Below are positions 20,598-32,730 of a stretch of DNA of 64,000 nt, one piece after another. Source of the stretch: Cladobotryum mycophilum (Eukaryota; Ascomycota; Sordariomycetes; Hypocreales; Hypocreaceae). The stretch is taken from NCBI GenBank assembly GCA_036429605.1, contig JAVFKD010000010.1:1178001-1242000 (forward strand), in the 5' to 3' direction. The translations under genes were made by a program, and so were the position numbers. Below the pieces are notes generated by a model that saw only the letters and a program-made list of their open reading frames with translations, searched no databases and was not told where the DNA came from. How positions within the stretch are numbered: the first letter of the stretch is position 1; each line of letters opens with the position of its first letter.

Positions 20598-23518
20598 CAG
20601 CGCAGCATCCCGACCAAACAAAGCAAATGAGGCATTGGGATTTGACTATTTGATCGTATTAAGAGGGTAGATTTGATTGATTTGGCTCGATTTGATTTGA
20701 TTTGATAGATTTGAATCAATTGAATGTGAAGCTATTCCGGAGCCCCAAAAGGTTGTATTAGTCTTTAATCTATAATTCTGGTACAAAAAAGGGATCTCCA
20801 AGCGTAACTGCTCCTCGCCTTAGCCAGTTCTTTAAGCATTGCGCCTTTTCAAGCGTTGAGGCCCTCATTGAAAGTCGTTGAGACGATAGTGTAAGCTTTG
20901 CTAAGCTAAATGCCCTCTCACAGTCCGAAGCCATCGCAGGAATTGCCAATATATCCAAGGCAAGCTTACTGAGTATTGGAAACGATTCCCTTTGAGATAT
21001 CCACCAAGGAATTGGATCAACTCGTTGTGTAAGCTTAAGATGATAGTATCTCTCAAGCTCAGAGCCCTCATCTTGCCGTACGGTCGTACAGTTGAGCCAA
21101 TCATCGTAAAGACTATCAAGACTTGGTGGTTGGGAAAAGAGGGTATCGTGAAGGCTTGGAGCTTGTATGATAGGATCAGGATCAGGATGTTGCTGATACC
21201 AACGCTCACAGTATGCAGCAAGACCTTTCTTTGCATCACGAAGCCATACAAGCTGTTCCTCACTATTCCAACGATCTTCAAGCCATCGAATACCTAGGTT
21301 AGGCTGTAAGATAACTGCAGCAGCAAAGAGAGGTGATTCTCCAAGCTTTGTATAATATAAATTAAGCTTTTGCCAAGCGTTCAGAATAGAAAGCCGAAGA
21401 TACGATCTTGAATCATCAACAAGGCCTTGTATCCGTTCCCCCTGTATTAGATATTCCTTTCTTGTATGCTCTGGAAGCTTATTTATCGGATTTGATCGTG
21501 AGGTTCGTTGTCTTGGCTGATCGTAACAAGGCTGTTGGCTTCGTGTTGTTCGGGTACGATTTGTAGTCTGTATTTGACTCTGAGTCTCTTCGATTTCCTC
21601 ATCAGTAGGGGGTAAAGAACACTTTCCAATGCTCAAGATGTGTAAGAAGGAACTCAATGCCTGTCATGATCTCCCAAATCCTGCCGTGACTATCTCCCTT
21701 GCCCCAACCTTGGCAACGCATCGTTTGACTCCAAAGGGGCTTAAGGATATCTTTAATCTCTATCAAAAGCCGCCAATCTTCAATCGTAAGAATATCCTCG
21801 TCAGGGATACGCTTTTTTCGGTCTGTTTCAAGTTGGTTCTGCCCTAGGAAGCCTTGGATTTGCTGTTGCTTTTCTATAGCGCGTTCAATCATTAGATATG
21901 TTGAATTCCACCGTGTCTCGTTATTGAGAAGCAGTTCAACTTCACGGGGTGACGCGTTATGTAACAAAAAGTCGTTATGATCATGTTCTTCGGGAACAAT
22001 CTTCTTGAATTGGGCGGACCGTTGAGGCGAGGCTCTAATGAACCTAACGATATTGTGTAGCTTGCCAATTGGGCCTTTCTTTCTCCAATGATTAAGCTCA
22101 TTATCAAGGTTATCTGTAATCGTATGAACCTGTGACTCTTGCTCAAAGGATTCACTATTCTCCCCGTACAAATAAGCACGAGCAACAAGGTTGAGTATAT
22201 GGCCATAGCATCGCATTCGCCGTTCTGATATCTCTACTGAGGTCATCGTAGGATCTAGGATATTGAAAAGGTGTTGAAGACACGTATCGTTATTTGAGGC
22301 GTTATCCGAGACGATCGTTCCAAGTCGAGTAGATATTCCCCAGTCTTCAACTATCGTATGAAGAGTATTAGCAAGGTGTATACCTGTATGGGATCCAGGC
22401 TGCTCTCGTAAAGCAAGGAGACGTTGTTGTTGATGACCATTTTGGTCGAGAAAGTGACCTGTAACCGCCATTATTGCAAGTCGATTTGGTGAAGTCCATA
22501 GATCAAAGCCAAGGTGGATTTGTGAAAGAGCGTTATGAAGTCCCTGTTTTATTATCTCTTTCTTTGATAGAAAGAGGGTATCAACACATTGACGTTGACT
22601 TGTTCGACTCCAAGAGATTTGACTTGAAAGCGACGGATTGAACTCAAGGAAGACCTTCCGAATATACGAATTATCGAAGATAGAAAAGGGTTGGTCTGTA
22701 TCAACAATAAAACCAGCAAGAAGCTCGTGAATCTTCAATAACTGGGTCTTTGAGAGAGGTGTAGTATGAAATCGTTGTCGTTTACGAGGATGAAGGCTAG
22801 GGTCTTCGGATTCGGAACCAGTAGATAGATCAGTTAGATCAGATTCTATGATACGATGCTTTTTTCGAAGATGATCGGTTGCGGAGGTTGTTGCTGAGGC
22901 TTTGAAGGGCAATCCGAGGGTATATTGTTCATCACAACGTCGGCAGATCCAAAAGACCTCTCCAAGCTTGTCATCTTGAAGGAGCTCTTGAACAAAGATC
23001 CCCTCATTTTTAATCCAGCTTGTACGGCCTCTTGAGCTTTTACGAGATAGATATCGCTCAGGGATAAAACGTCGCCCTCGCCATCTCGCGATCGGTAGGT
23101 TTTCGAGTGTGTTTTGACCGGCAGGAGCGGAATCGGAATTGGAAGCAGTTTCATTTGTAGCAGCGATTTGCGAGTGTATACTAACAGGGCGGGAAGCTTG
23201 AAAGATAGTGAGACTCATTGGAGTTATAATAGAATAACGAAGTTGTGATATAATAGAAAAGTCATAATTGTGATAAAAATAGCAATGTAAGATTAAATTC
23301 GTGGTGTTTTCGCGTTCGAGGAAGAATTTAGTATTAGTCGTTATTGCTATTTTATTACCGGATAATATATTTTCCGGTCTATAAAATACCCTATATATTT
23401 GATCAAATCTATCAAATCTTGACCTATCTTTATTTATTTATTTGATAGTTGGGAATAGCTTCATTTGTTTGACTATTTGATAGATTTGTTTATTAGATTT
23501 GGTCGGGATGCTGCCCTG
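20598..23518 (-). mobile_element. hAT DNA transposon, copy C (2921 bp, perfect 8-bp target duplication)
   Basis: The ends are CAGCGCAGCATCCCGACCAA on the left and the complement of CAGGGCAGCATCCCGACCAA on the right, a single mismatch. The flanks are identical 8-mers, ATATACTC (20590-20597 and 23519-23526). One transposase gene fills the minus strand. It is a different subfamily from A and B, with no tRNA-like unit and few stops, so it looks like the youngest or least mutated copy. Confidence 0.94.
20770..23218 (-). pseudogene. hAT transposase, copy C (near intact, one frameshift)
   Basis: Two long overlapping frames (23218-21602, 538 codons; 21657-20770) together cover a full hAT transposase: MSLTIFQASRP start, SRGRTSWI block, BED-like finger (CRRC ... 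DHLRKKH), the catalytic-domain SDNASNNDTC motif, RMRCYGHILNL, ETRWNSTY, and the C-terminal dimerisation region (WWIS ... SDCERAFS ... SSQRLSM). The frame changes at the five-base run 21608-21612, just before the PTDEEIEET segment shared with copy A. It would be repaired by two more bases in the run. Unlike copies A, B and D, it has no intron before the FWICRRC finger. An error in the run or a recent mutation are both possible; programmed frameshifting is less likely. Confidence 0.88.
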
Positions 23519-23629
23519 ATATACTCTGTGACGATTTGTCCGCTCAACTACTCCGTACATGGAGCATATTTTCCCCAGAGCACCCGAGAATGATTAACTA
23601 TAAGTAATTACATTGATATTAACCCCCTC

Positions 23630-24061
23630 CTACCATATCCAGGAACAAACGCCTTGGAACTCCTCTGCGGACATCATGGGATGATCGATCTCACCCACGA
23701 TCTCGACCCCATTGTCTAATAACAGGGTGAGAGTTTGTCCCTGAACGTTGTTTTGAAAGGTATGCTCGCCGCTCAATTCATCGGTCGAATTGTAGGTCAA
23801 AGTAGCTTTGGCATTGGCTTCAATGAAGGGAAGTGGTCGTTGGAGGTTGACTATAAACATGCTGGGGATGTCGCGTTCTCTAAAAGTGAAGGAGAGCTTC
23901 ATAAGCTTGAGTTTTGCCGTTCCGGTTGCTGAGAGCATCTACCCGGGTGGGTTAGTAGGTTGGTCGGGTATAAGTTTGGGGAAATGGGATTATACCTTGG
24001 GGGTGAGAATCGAGTATCTTTGAGAGAGAGTGTGTGCCTGTGTGTGTTGAGCAAGCTTCAT
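23630..24061 (-). CDS. Small hypothetical protein, two exons
   Basis: Exon 1 (24061-23996) and exon 2 (23938-23630) join in phase across a 57-nt GT-AG intron with a CTAAC branch site, giving 124 residues. The first exon encodes MKLAQHTQAHTLSQ and the second begins MLSATGTAK. I do not recognise the family. The C-terminus has a beta-rich look, ending EEFQGVCSWIW. An alternative is that translation starts at 23938 (102 residues). It lies about 110 bp from hAT-C. Confidence 0.5.
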
Positions 24062-24876
24062 GAGCTGTTGGGGCGATGAAATCACAAAAGGAATGGACTC
24101 GAGATGTGAGCTTCTTGAGGCATCTTTATACTTTCGGCATTTACGTGCGTGTTCTATGCTTGAGGTATTGTCATGGTAAGTCGTTCATCACGGATGTGTC
24201 ACACATACGTCTAACTGAGATCCTGTCCCGTTCTTTTCCATAATCTCAAGGATTTACGCAGTATATAGATCGGTTGACAGGGTGATATAGTAACAGGCAC
24301 ACAACACTTATGCAGTCTTATGGAGGATCAGCAGTGCAGAGAAGCTGGTCAATTGCCGGCACTTGTAGTTGATTCGACTGTGTAAATTCGTCTAGGACGG
24401 TGTTGGTTGGCACTCTACTTCCCGCGACTATCTTGGAGGGCTCTGAAAATACTACCGATTGCCCTTGCTAAGAATGGATACCTAATACTACTACAAGTAA
24501 TCAGATCAAGCAGATTTACCGAGATATTAGATATTAGGGCTCGCGTGCCTCCGCTTCGGCCTTAAACGGTGGAGAAAACTGCCGTAGCTTGCCACCCCTG
24601 TCACCAAGGCTGAGAGGACGTAGGTAAATCTCGATTGTGTTATTCAACATTATGTGAGCGATAAATAAAGACTATCACTACTGATGATCGGACTGCAGAA
24701 TCATGGGAGACGGAGAAAATGGAGAGAAATACAGACATGTAAAAGAAATGGAGACCAACCATTACCGAGTAGAAAAACCACATCTTCCATTCTGAGCGCG
24801 GAAGTAGTCTTTCTTCTCACTCAATAGTAGTAGCAGTAGAAGCAACTACGTGCACACACGTAGCTACGTAGCAACT
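24062..24876. other. Intergenic region
   Basis: No gene or repeat recognised. Confidence 0.45.
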
Positions 24877-25250
24877 TCACCAATCATCAATAGACCATCT
24901 CTCTTCCATATCTTTGCCTCCTCGGCGCTCCACTACCACGACGCGATGCTCCCTCCATTCTTGTGTTTTATGATACCTCTTTTTGGCGTCACCCAGGCGT
25001 AACGCTCTGCCAGCCCACGAAACTAGACGATCAGCAAAGTTCAGCGCCATCGCCAATGACAACCCCCCCCCTCGAACACCATGTGCTTGCATTGGGTGAA
25101 GTTGGAGGTGGATAGTAGGGTCCAGACATTGTCATCAATGATGGCATGCAATTGAAAGGCCGGCTTACTGTGGACGAGCATGGTGGAGTGTCTCTCTGAC
25201 AAACAGTAAAGATTGACAGGCATCGGTTCAAACTTACTCAGACGTCTCAT
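24877..25250 (-). CDS. Hypothetical protein of about 124 residues, frame broken at a nine-C run
   Basis: Two overlapping minus-strand frames (25250-25041 and 25092-24877) look like one gene. The first begins MRRLSKFEPMPVNLYCLS and runs to CKHMVFEGGG; the second continues GLSLAMALNFADRL and ends with VVVERRGGKDMEERWSIDDW. They meet at a run of nine C (25063-25071, plus strand), and one extra base there would fuse them. Family and function are not known to me. A homopolymer sequencing error is the simplest explanation of the break. Confidence 0.5.
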
Positions 25251-25581
25251 TGTGGTGACATTACGGATGAAGAGGAAGAAGAAGAAGAAAGGAGCATGTG
25301 ACGAAACAAACCAACAATTTTTTTTTAACTCGCTGAAAGATGTAATAGAACGGATCTTGTTGTAGCTAGAGCTGATGCTGGAAAAAATGAGTTAGTGGGC
25401 GTGCTGTGTGCTGCGCGAGATCGAGCTGATGGTGAAATTTGTATGGAAGATAGACTGACAAAATGATAAAGCAACGCCCTGAAATAGTATCCTATCCTGA
25501 AATTCATGCAATTTACATGGCAGTCTCATATCAACCATGTCAGGCCACCATTCTCTAACCCAAAGTCTTCCCATCCAGCAC
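25251..25581. other. Intergenic region
   Basis: No gene recognised; includes a purine-rich tract near 25268-25292. Confidence 0.4.
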
Positions 25582-26133
25582 TCACATCTTGACAAACTCC
25601 CACGTCGTCGTCCCATGCTGTCTCAAGACTACGTTTGAACCATCCTCACCTACGCAGACCTTCCTCAGCGTATGCCACCAATGCGGCACGAGCAACTCAT
25701 ACCCGCCATCGGGATGCCTCCTCGGCGTCAGAAACTCCCATCCCTCGTGGTGGATGGCCCAGGCGCGCATGCCCCAGTTGTTATCGTGGCCGACGTACCG
25801 CCCCGTCTGCACGTTGGCGAAGCCAAAGTAGCCGTTCTTCTCGACGCAGAGCCAGCGGTGAAGCGGGCTTTGGTCCTCGCCAATGTCGCGCAGACAGAGG
25901 TAGCCGCCGTCTTTGAGGACCAGGGCTCGGCCGGTGCTCTTTTCGATGATGTTGTAGGTGTTGCCGGCCCAGGGGATGGAGTATTTGCGACCGTCCCAGA
26001 GATCGTTGATAATGGTTGGATCAGTCTCTGGTGTAAACTGGGTGATGCCAGTTGTTGATGTCGTGGGAGAGCAGCTGTCTAGACCTTTTGCCGTGTTTGT
26101 CATCATTGTCATCTGGCACAAATTGCAGCCCAA
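25582..26133 (-). CDS. Beta-trefoil-like fungal protein of unknown function
   Basis: An intact frame of 183 residues; several Met codons within the first 12 residues make the start uncertain. From about residue 53 it has repeated short beta blocks typical of a widespread fungal family: IPWAGNTYNIIEKSTGRAL, LCLRDIGEDQSPLHRWLCV, YFGFANVQTGRYVGHD, then the characteristic RRHPDGGYELL and the ending GTTTWEFVKM. This pattern resembles a trefoil (fascin- or ricin-like) fold. No signal peptide is visible, so it is probably cytosolic. Biochemical role is not established. The N-terminal 50 residues are low in family signal. Confidence 0.68.
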   Translation of the reverse strand: MGCNLCQMTMMTNTAKGLDSCSPTTSTTGITQFTPETDPTIINDLWDGRKYSIPWAGNTYNIIEKSTGRALVLKDGGYLCLRDIGEDQSPLHRWLCVEKNGYFGFANVQTGRYVGHDNNWGMRAWAIHHEGWEFLTPRRHPDGGYELLVPHWWHTLRKVCVGEDGSNVVLRQHGTTTWEFVKM

Positions 26134-27104
26134 CCGTTGCTATGCAGAGCAGGCGTGTAGGCACTGTTGCAAGTGCAGGCCATTAGTTATCGCCTATTCA
26201 TACCGCTGCATCATGTGTAATTCATCTCACCTAAGCAGTGTATATTTTCTCTTCCAGGACAATACTGTATAGTTTGAATAAAAAGGTCAAATGAGGAGAC
26301 GGTGGCGAAATGACAGCATCGGTTTATCCTCAAGCTGTAGGTTACGAAATGCTGTCCACCCCACGAATCCTTGGAGCTCTAGCTGTCATAGCTGCACAAG
26401 ATGGCTACTAACTAGCTGCTAACACTACTGCCGTCATAGAGCACCTAGATAACGTGGTTGGTCGTTGATTCAAACTAGGTACCTAAGGTATGGATGTATG
26501 CATGAATGGTTCACTTGATTCAATTTTAATTCCCAGCCATATTCGATGAGATTTCCCTCTTGGATATGTCTGCGCGTGCAAGATGGTAAGCAATAGTGTG
26601 TGGATGAATTCGTCCATGCCACCATTACGAAGCGTCCAAGGTTGCATACATCACATCACGTATGCTTGGATGACTCCCTATACCCAAGTGATCCATACCT
26701 TCATTTAGTGTCTACATGAACTGCGCTAATTCTGGCTTTCATCCATCTCATCAGGACCCATCGAATCGTCCTGCATCTCCTGGTGAATGGAATAAATGAG
26801 ATTAGCGGGTGATTACATTATGAGATTGAGGGTGGCGGTAGAAGTTGGGGGGACGAATTGATCATCTAACTCGTTGGTCGTGAAGCACGACCAAGACAAC
26901 CCCGCTGCATTCATGACGCTTGGGGCCCAGGTTATTATAATGGTTTGCACGGGCAAGTTTTCATGATGGCCTTAGAGGTTCATGTTCTCTGCTCATTACT
27001 CTTGCAAGAAATTTGACGCCTCAAGATCAAAGTAACCCTAAACCCTTTTCCCCCTACTCTACAACCAAACACTGGTTACGATCTTGGGCGACAACGGCTC
27101 AACG
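26134..27104. other. Intergenic region
   Basis: No gene or RNA recognised. Confidence 0.45.
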
Positions 27105-27582
27105 ACAATACTTTGAGGCTTCAAGGTCTCCGTCACCATTCTGGATGCATGTCTCAAGGCCAACGGCGTGGATGAGACCCATGGTCAGCCACCATTCTAT
27201 GATCAGCATCCAGACCAAGACCCCATCTCACAGCTTCTCTTCACTAAAGTCTCTCGAGTCAATCCTGTCGCCGGTGTAGATCATTTTCGCGTCTTGATCC
27301 CGCATGTCGGGCGCCATTTCCATTCCTCCGTTGCATATGTCGCATACGCCTAGGCGACTTTCTATACCCATTGTGAGCTGTATCTTGACTAAGACTTGCC
27401 GATGGAGGTTCCGCTGGGATTCGAACAGCTGAGACGGGACATTCCGGCCGCAGGGGATGAAATCGCAGACATGGAAAAGATCCCCGACGAAAGACACATG
27501 GGACTCTTCTCAGTCTACACCAGTAGCAACCGAGGGTTATACCAGGAGCGGCAAACGAAAGATGCAAACAATTTAGTTGGTA
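27105..27582 (+). pseudogene. Decayed member of a small paralogous family (copy 1)
   Basis: One frame aligns throughout with the intact protein at 45477-46031: GFKVSVTILDACLKANGV, PPFYDQHPDQDP, HFRVLIPHVG, VAYVAYA, DLPMEVPLGFE and MGLFSVYTS. It is broken by TGA at 27114-27116, TAG at 27351-27353 and TAA at 27390-27392. Paralogues have Arg, Trp and Gln there; the last two changes are CpA-to-TpA on one strand, as RIP produces. A donor-like GTATGT follows the conserved block at about 27580, and similar donors (GTGAGC) sit at the same place in the other two copies, so the family may have a short 3' exon. Function is unknown. Confidence 0.72.
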
Positions 27583-29239
27583 TGTCCTTTCTGTTTACTA
27601 AGTCTTGTTTACTGTTGTCTGAGGACCGATTGGGGATGATGAGTGGCGTACTACACCTCCCCTGGCGGCCCTTCTAATTCCTAGACACGACGTTCTATGA
27701 GCCTTTGGTAATTGGACTAAATACGTAAGATGACACAGATAATAGAGTGATGGCCAGCAATGTTCCAAACCAGAATGGACTCGGTGAAGTTAAGACAATG
27801 AGAGATCTCAGGGAATTTGATCCAAAGCTCTATGCCGCTGCTCAGAAGGCTTCTGGAAAGCTCAAGACAATGGCTGATGAAGACACGGTTTGAAGGTTGC
27901 ATATTCAGTGATCCATGACACCCAAACCTAGAGAAAGACCCGAATTCTTCTATCGCGGCTCATGCTCATCGTAATGTTTGCGCCTAAAGGAGGCTTTATG
28001 TGAAATGCGAAGAATTACATGCCGAGGCGTCGATGGGGTAAGAGTAGTACAATTATGTTTCTGCCTCTTTCAATTTTTCTTCTTCATAGTTCTGATACCC
28101 ATAAATCTGCCTAGCAATCATCTCCAGAAAGCCGATTCATTTCATCGCATTTCTACCAATTCTCTTAATATCTTTTGTCTTCCATTTTACTGGACTTTGT
28201 CTACTCTTCATAAGGCTTTTGTTGTTTACTAGTGGTGATCTTTCGGCCATATTGGATAAGAAGTTGGTCTACCCGAGAGCGTCCTCATCTCCAAGATCTT
28301 CCTCACGTTTTCCACCGCAAGACCTTGTAGCTTGAATTATCAGCATCGAATATAAGAGCTATAATTACTTTATTAAACATCTTTTAACGTTCCCCTTATC
28401 AATGTTTTCCCTTCAAGGATCGGGGACCTACACCATTCCAATATTGTCACAGCTTCACTTGAATCTGCTTATGAGCTGCCCCCCAAGCGCCATCATCATG
28501 ACCAACACGGGCAACATATGTGAACGTGGCTGTGTCCGCCAGCTTGCCGCTGACAGTTTGGGAAAAACTGACAATGAAAAATATCCACCAATAAACCATA
28601 AATTTTCTTTAGCACTTGAAACGAAATTTGAATGAGCGCATTGTCTGGAACATTAGCTAGTCCAAGCAGGCCCGTTTTAAGACCAAGATTCTTCCAATTA
28701 TCGAAACAAAGCGCCAACATGCTTGATCTCATCTTGTAACTCTAGCGCCTCTCTCTTTCTGTACTCGGTGCTTAATTGGCCCCTAAACTACGAGCAGCCG
28801 GATTTTTGGGTGTTGGCTAATAGAAGAGGCATGTGGATGGATCCATGAATGGACTCGACTACCTCCTAGATCCAGGTGGAGGAGCCCTGGTCAATCTAAT
28901 CTATCCATCCCCTGTAACTACAGTGCATGAACCCTCAAGCGGACACTGGTAAGGTACCGGGCTAGGTAGGTATCTTACCTAATTACCACACCTACATATG
29001 GAACCGACCTTGTTATGGTGGCTTGGAGCCCGCCCGGTCACTACAATTAGGCCCGAGCTAAGCGCCAGCGCTTCCACGACCGCCCAGGAGAACATCTGAG
29101 CACCCGACTCCGCTAAATCCAGGCGGTTGGAGCCTGGAAACAAGACGGGACCCATGGATGCCACCCCACCTCTAGGCTAACCAGCTGCTGATCCTTTCTG
29201 CGGGTGCTTTTCTCCAACGTCAACATCCATCTCATATGC
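27583..29239. other. Intergenic region
   Basis: About 1.6 kb between two family members. No gene recognised; short frames here lack any family signal. Confidence 0.45.
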
Positions 29240-29700
29240 CGCGGCTTCAAAGTCTCCATCTCTACACTGGACGAATTTTTGGACAGCAACGGGGTGGAGG
29301 AAACATATGGTGCCCCCCATTTTATAAAAAGCACCCAGACGAAGAGACCTCACAGATTCTGTACCAGAAGTTCACTGAGGCTGGAGGCACTGCCGACCGA
29401 AACAACATTCGACTCATCATCCCGGCAAGAGATGCTCACAACTCTTCAGCCGTTGCGTATGTTACCTACTGTTGGATTTCCGTCTACGTTCAGCATGAGC
29501 TGAGCCTAGACGAACTTCCAGCCGAGGTCCCCAAAGGGTTTGAGGAGTTCAAAAATGAGATCCTCTCTTTTGGGGCTAATGCTGCCGACGATGAGAAAAC
29601 TCCCGATGAAGGGAAAATGGGACTCTACGTTGTCTACACCTCAGGCTCAAGAGGCTTCTATTTGCCTCAAGAGATGCATGGCCGTGGAATTGTGAGCCAC
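29240..29700 (+). pseudogene. Second member of the same family (copy 2), start lost and frameshifted
   Basis: The RGFKVSISTLDEFLDSNGV start block is followed by YKKHPDEETSQILYQKF, IRLIIPARDAH, VAYVTYCWISVYVQHELSL and MGLYVVYTSGSRGFY. The first block lies in one frame and the rest in another; they meet at a six-C run (29313-29318), and a seventh C would restore a PPF segment like that of copy 1. No in-frame ATG lies just before the conserved start, where copy 3 has MATTIL. Apart from that shift the frame is open for about 150 codons, so it may be a real gene with a sequence error. Confidence 0.65.
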
Positions 29701-30471
29701 ACCCCCATCTCTTCCTTGTTGACTGCCTGCGAGCTATGTTATACCTCAATGATATGCTGACTTGAACAATCGATCAAGCTTCCGCAACGCTGCAGCAAGT
29801 GTGACGCAGGGTTTGACAATCCTACAAGTGCATATTTCGATCTGCAAGAACACCGGATTAAGGTCCACAACTCCAAGGAAGGAGGGAATCCGCTTCCGAA
29901 TGCTTGAATACTTGTAACTAGATGTGTATGCCATGGTGGGATTGTCTGGTACATGTTTTTGTGGTCTGTGTATTGGGGTGAAGCTTTTGGTGGGAACAGA
30001 TACGGTTAGGTGTGAATTTGTAACGGAAAACTTGTATCTCTTCGCCCAAGTGGTTTTGTGTGCATGTTCTCTGTGTATAAACTTAATCGCTAGAACTTTG
30101 CAGATCTGGCACATAATAGACATGGACCATGTTATTATCGCCTGACGGTCGTTTTGCCGAAATATGAAAAGTCTTACAATGAGGAGTAGATGGATGTCAT
30201 CAACGTACTTGGGGATGGGGAAGGAAGGAAAAAGAAATCCAGTGATCAAAGTTACTATTAGTTTCCATGTCAACAAAGTTGTTGTTCATGGGTAGATAAA
30301 CAAAGAAGAAAATTAGATGATCAGGATATGCAGTATGTTCATTTGAAGTATATTTATCCATCTCCCTCAAGCACCGCCTATTGTACATCCTGTCTACATG
30401 GTTATGGGCGGGGGCCCCTTGTCAAGCCATCAGACGCAGAAAAGAAAAACAAATAACCAAGATTTCCAACC
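29701..30471. other. Intergenic region
   Basis: No gene recognised. Confidence 0.45.
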
Positions 30472-30853
30472 TCAATTGAATTCCGGAGGATTAGCCCCTG
30501 CTCGCCTTGTACGGGAATTGTTATTCTGGTTGACGGATACTTTGATTATTACCAAGTCAGGCCTCTCATCCGACAAATTCTTTGGTTCCAGACCACGGTA
30601 TGCTTGCGGTTTGATCCCATAATATTCCAACCACCCTGGGGGTGCTCTGCTGGGAAAGTATGTTTGGGCGATTGAGACCCAAGCACTTGCAACAACATCT
30701 TCATTCTCATAGTTTGGCCCTCTTTCAGCAATCAAGATAATGTCATCCCCAGCCATGGACCTATTATCCCAGTAATGATCACTTCAGACCAAGTTAGTAG
30801 CTGTGAAGGTCGGCGTTGAGCCTAGGAAAGTCGACTTACACGAAGTTGGCCAT
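30472..30853 (-). pseudogene. Truncated PD-(D/E)XK nuclease-like gene
   Basis: Exon 1 (30853-30840, encoding MANFV) and exon 2 (30760-30472) join across a 79-nt intron to about 100 residues. The middle (AERGPNYENEDVVASAW ... RPDLVIIKV) matches the first half of the gene at 39932-40738 (RRGPHYAYENVTVAIW ... KPDVVLVKV). The present copy ends soon after the PD motif and lacks the following V.WVECK block that would supply the other metal-binding and catalytic residues. It is probably a truncated duplicate; a missed 3' exon is possible, but I found none. Confidence 0.55.
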
Positions 30854-31970
30854 GTTGGGTTTTGTAAGTCTGTGTCTAGAAGGGTTTGCTCTGTTTGATC
30901 AAGGGAAAATGTGCAGAAATGCGAGGGTTTTATTTTAGACGGGTAGAATATAGGAAAAGGTTAGATGAGTAGTGATGATATTGAATGTGTAGTTGACTTC
31001 TCAGGCATTTCCCGAGGTGGGAGATGGCAGACCTTTATGCATCTACATCTTTCCAACTCACCTATTTCCAAATCTTCTTAGAAATTCCATCTTTAGCTGT
31101 CTTTAGGTCATGCTAACCTCATTATAAATGGAACTGTTAAAGGATTGGCGCTTGTATGTTTAGCGTAGCGTAATGATGGGAGATGTGAGGTGGTTCAGGG
31201 CGTTCTCGCCGTTGCTTGTGTTTCAGGATTTGTGGTACCTCCAATACGCTTGTTACTATTTAGAGAAAAAAGGTATTTACAGCAAGTTCCATAGAACTGC
31301 GGCAACACAACTTGCAAATATTTTAAGGTGCTAAGGTATGCTTGTTGGTCGTCACTGTTTGAGATTCATGGAACTGGGTGGCTTGTATCGTTATTGGTGC
31401 TCAGGCTTGAGCACTTGATTTAGCGACTAAAAAACACCCAATCATGGTCAGTTTCATCTCGCACTGTTTGGTGAGACATCCAGAGCTGTTTGGTGAGACA
31501 TCCAGAGCGAACGGACGTGCTGTTTTTAGCATTTGGTTGTTGGTCTGTATCGGTCTCGGAAATCTTGGTTTTGGCTTAAATTACTGGCAAATGAAGTAGA
31601 TCTATCATCAAGAAGTAGCCGCCGGATCATTACCCCTTGTCTCTCAGTTGGTGGCGGAGAGATACAGCCCAGTTCAAGAAAGTTGCAAGCCGATGATTGC
31701 CTTGCGAATTTGACGAAATTTCCGAAGAGAAGCAGATACAAAAGACCATTCTTTTCCCATTCTTGACTGTTCAGCAAACGAGCATCCTGGACAATCTCGC
31801 TTGACCAGCGCCAATACTTATACTGTCTTTACGTGGCTCTCGGCATTCGGCCATCCTTTTGCTTCCTTTTACGCCCTGTTTCTCTCTCTCTCCCTCACGA
31901 CAAACAAGCTGGTTATTTACCTCGCTTATTCAGCCTCTTGCAAACCTTCTATCTAGTACGCTAATCTACC
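30854..31970. other. Intergenic region with zinc-finger gene promoter
   Basis: No gene recognised. A short direct repeat (CTGTTTGGTGAGACATCCAG-like) occurs at about 31463-31506. The last 150 bases are pyrimidine-rich, as expected of a fungal 5' leader. Confidence 0.45.
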
Positions 31971-32730
31971 ATGTCGTCGTACTATGATGACCCTTATGGC
32001 AGGTCTGGTGGTCGCTCCTCTAGACCTCCTAGTAGCTATTCGGGAGCCTACTCTGGTAGTCGCTACTTATCTACTGAGGGCTACACGGAGTCACGCACCT
32101 CCGGTAGCTATCCTCGAAGCTCCTCTCGGGCCAGCTCAACCAGGCGACGTGTGAACGATGATTGTGGGTAGCCTCTAGCCCCCCCCCCCCCCTTCTCCCC
32201 AAACATACCTAGGTACTCTTATCTGGCCGCCGTTAAAATAAGAAGATCTCCCCATACACCACTGTGAACATCTTCTGAAGCAGAACCGTCCCCCATAACG
32301 TTAGCTAACCGTTGTTTCAGATGACGATGGGATCGAAGCTATGACTAGCAAGATGGCCTCAGTTGATCTGAGCGCTTCCGCAAGAGCTGAGAGGCAGCGT
32401 AGGAACAACCTTACTCTATTTTCTCAATGCGAAAGGGCTGTAAAAAAGCTGCGAGAAATGGAGGCACAGGGGTACTTCAAACCTTTTAAGGTGTGTTATC
32501 CAACGGTGGTACCAGCTACATCGTCTTCCAGCCGCGACCACAGACCTGCCTCTAGGGCATCATCTCACTCCAAGTACCACCAATGCAAGTATTGCAAAAA
32601 GGAATATTCGAATAAAGATGACATGTATGAACACGAAGAGAGACGGCATTTCCCTTGCCCTTACTGCGGCAAAGAATGTGAGGATAAGTATCACCGACGG
32701 GATCACAAGGAACGCTGCTCGCGGCGATGA
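31971..32730 (+). CDS. C2H2-type zinc-finger protein with Ser/Tyr-rich N-terminus
   Basis: Exon 1 (31971-32163) and exon 2 (32321-32730) join in frame across a 157-nt intron (donor GTGGGT) that contains a run of 14 C; the product is 200 residues. The first 55 residues are a low-complexity Ser/Tyr/Gly/Arg tract (MSSYYDDPYGRSGG). A helical middle (FSQCERAVKKLREMEAQGYF) precedes two C-terminal fingers: CKYCKKEYSNKDDMYEHEERRH, a C2H2 finger written here as C-x2-C-x12-H-x4-H, then CPYCGKECEDKYHRRDHKERC. It may bind nucleic acid; the target is unknown. A broken relative lies at 36838-37228, beyond transposon B. Confidence 0.75.

Noticed and set aside
20770..21657. Programmed frameshift or intron joining the two halves of the hAT-C transposase
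   Set aside because: The halves overlap at a simple base run with no slippery site or splice signals; an indel is simpler.
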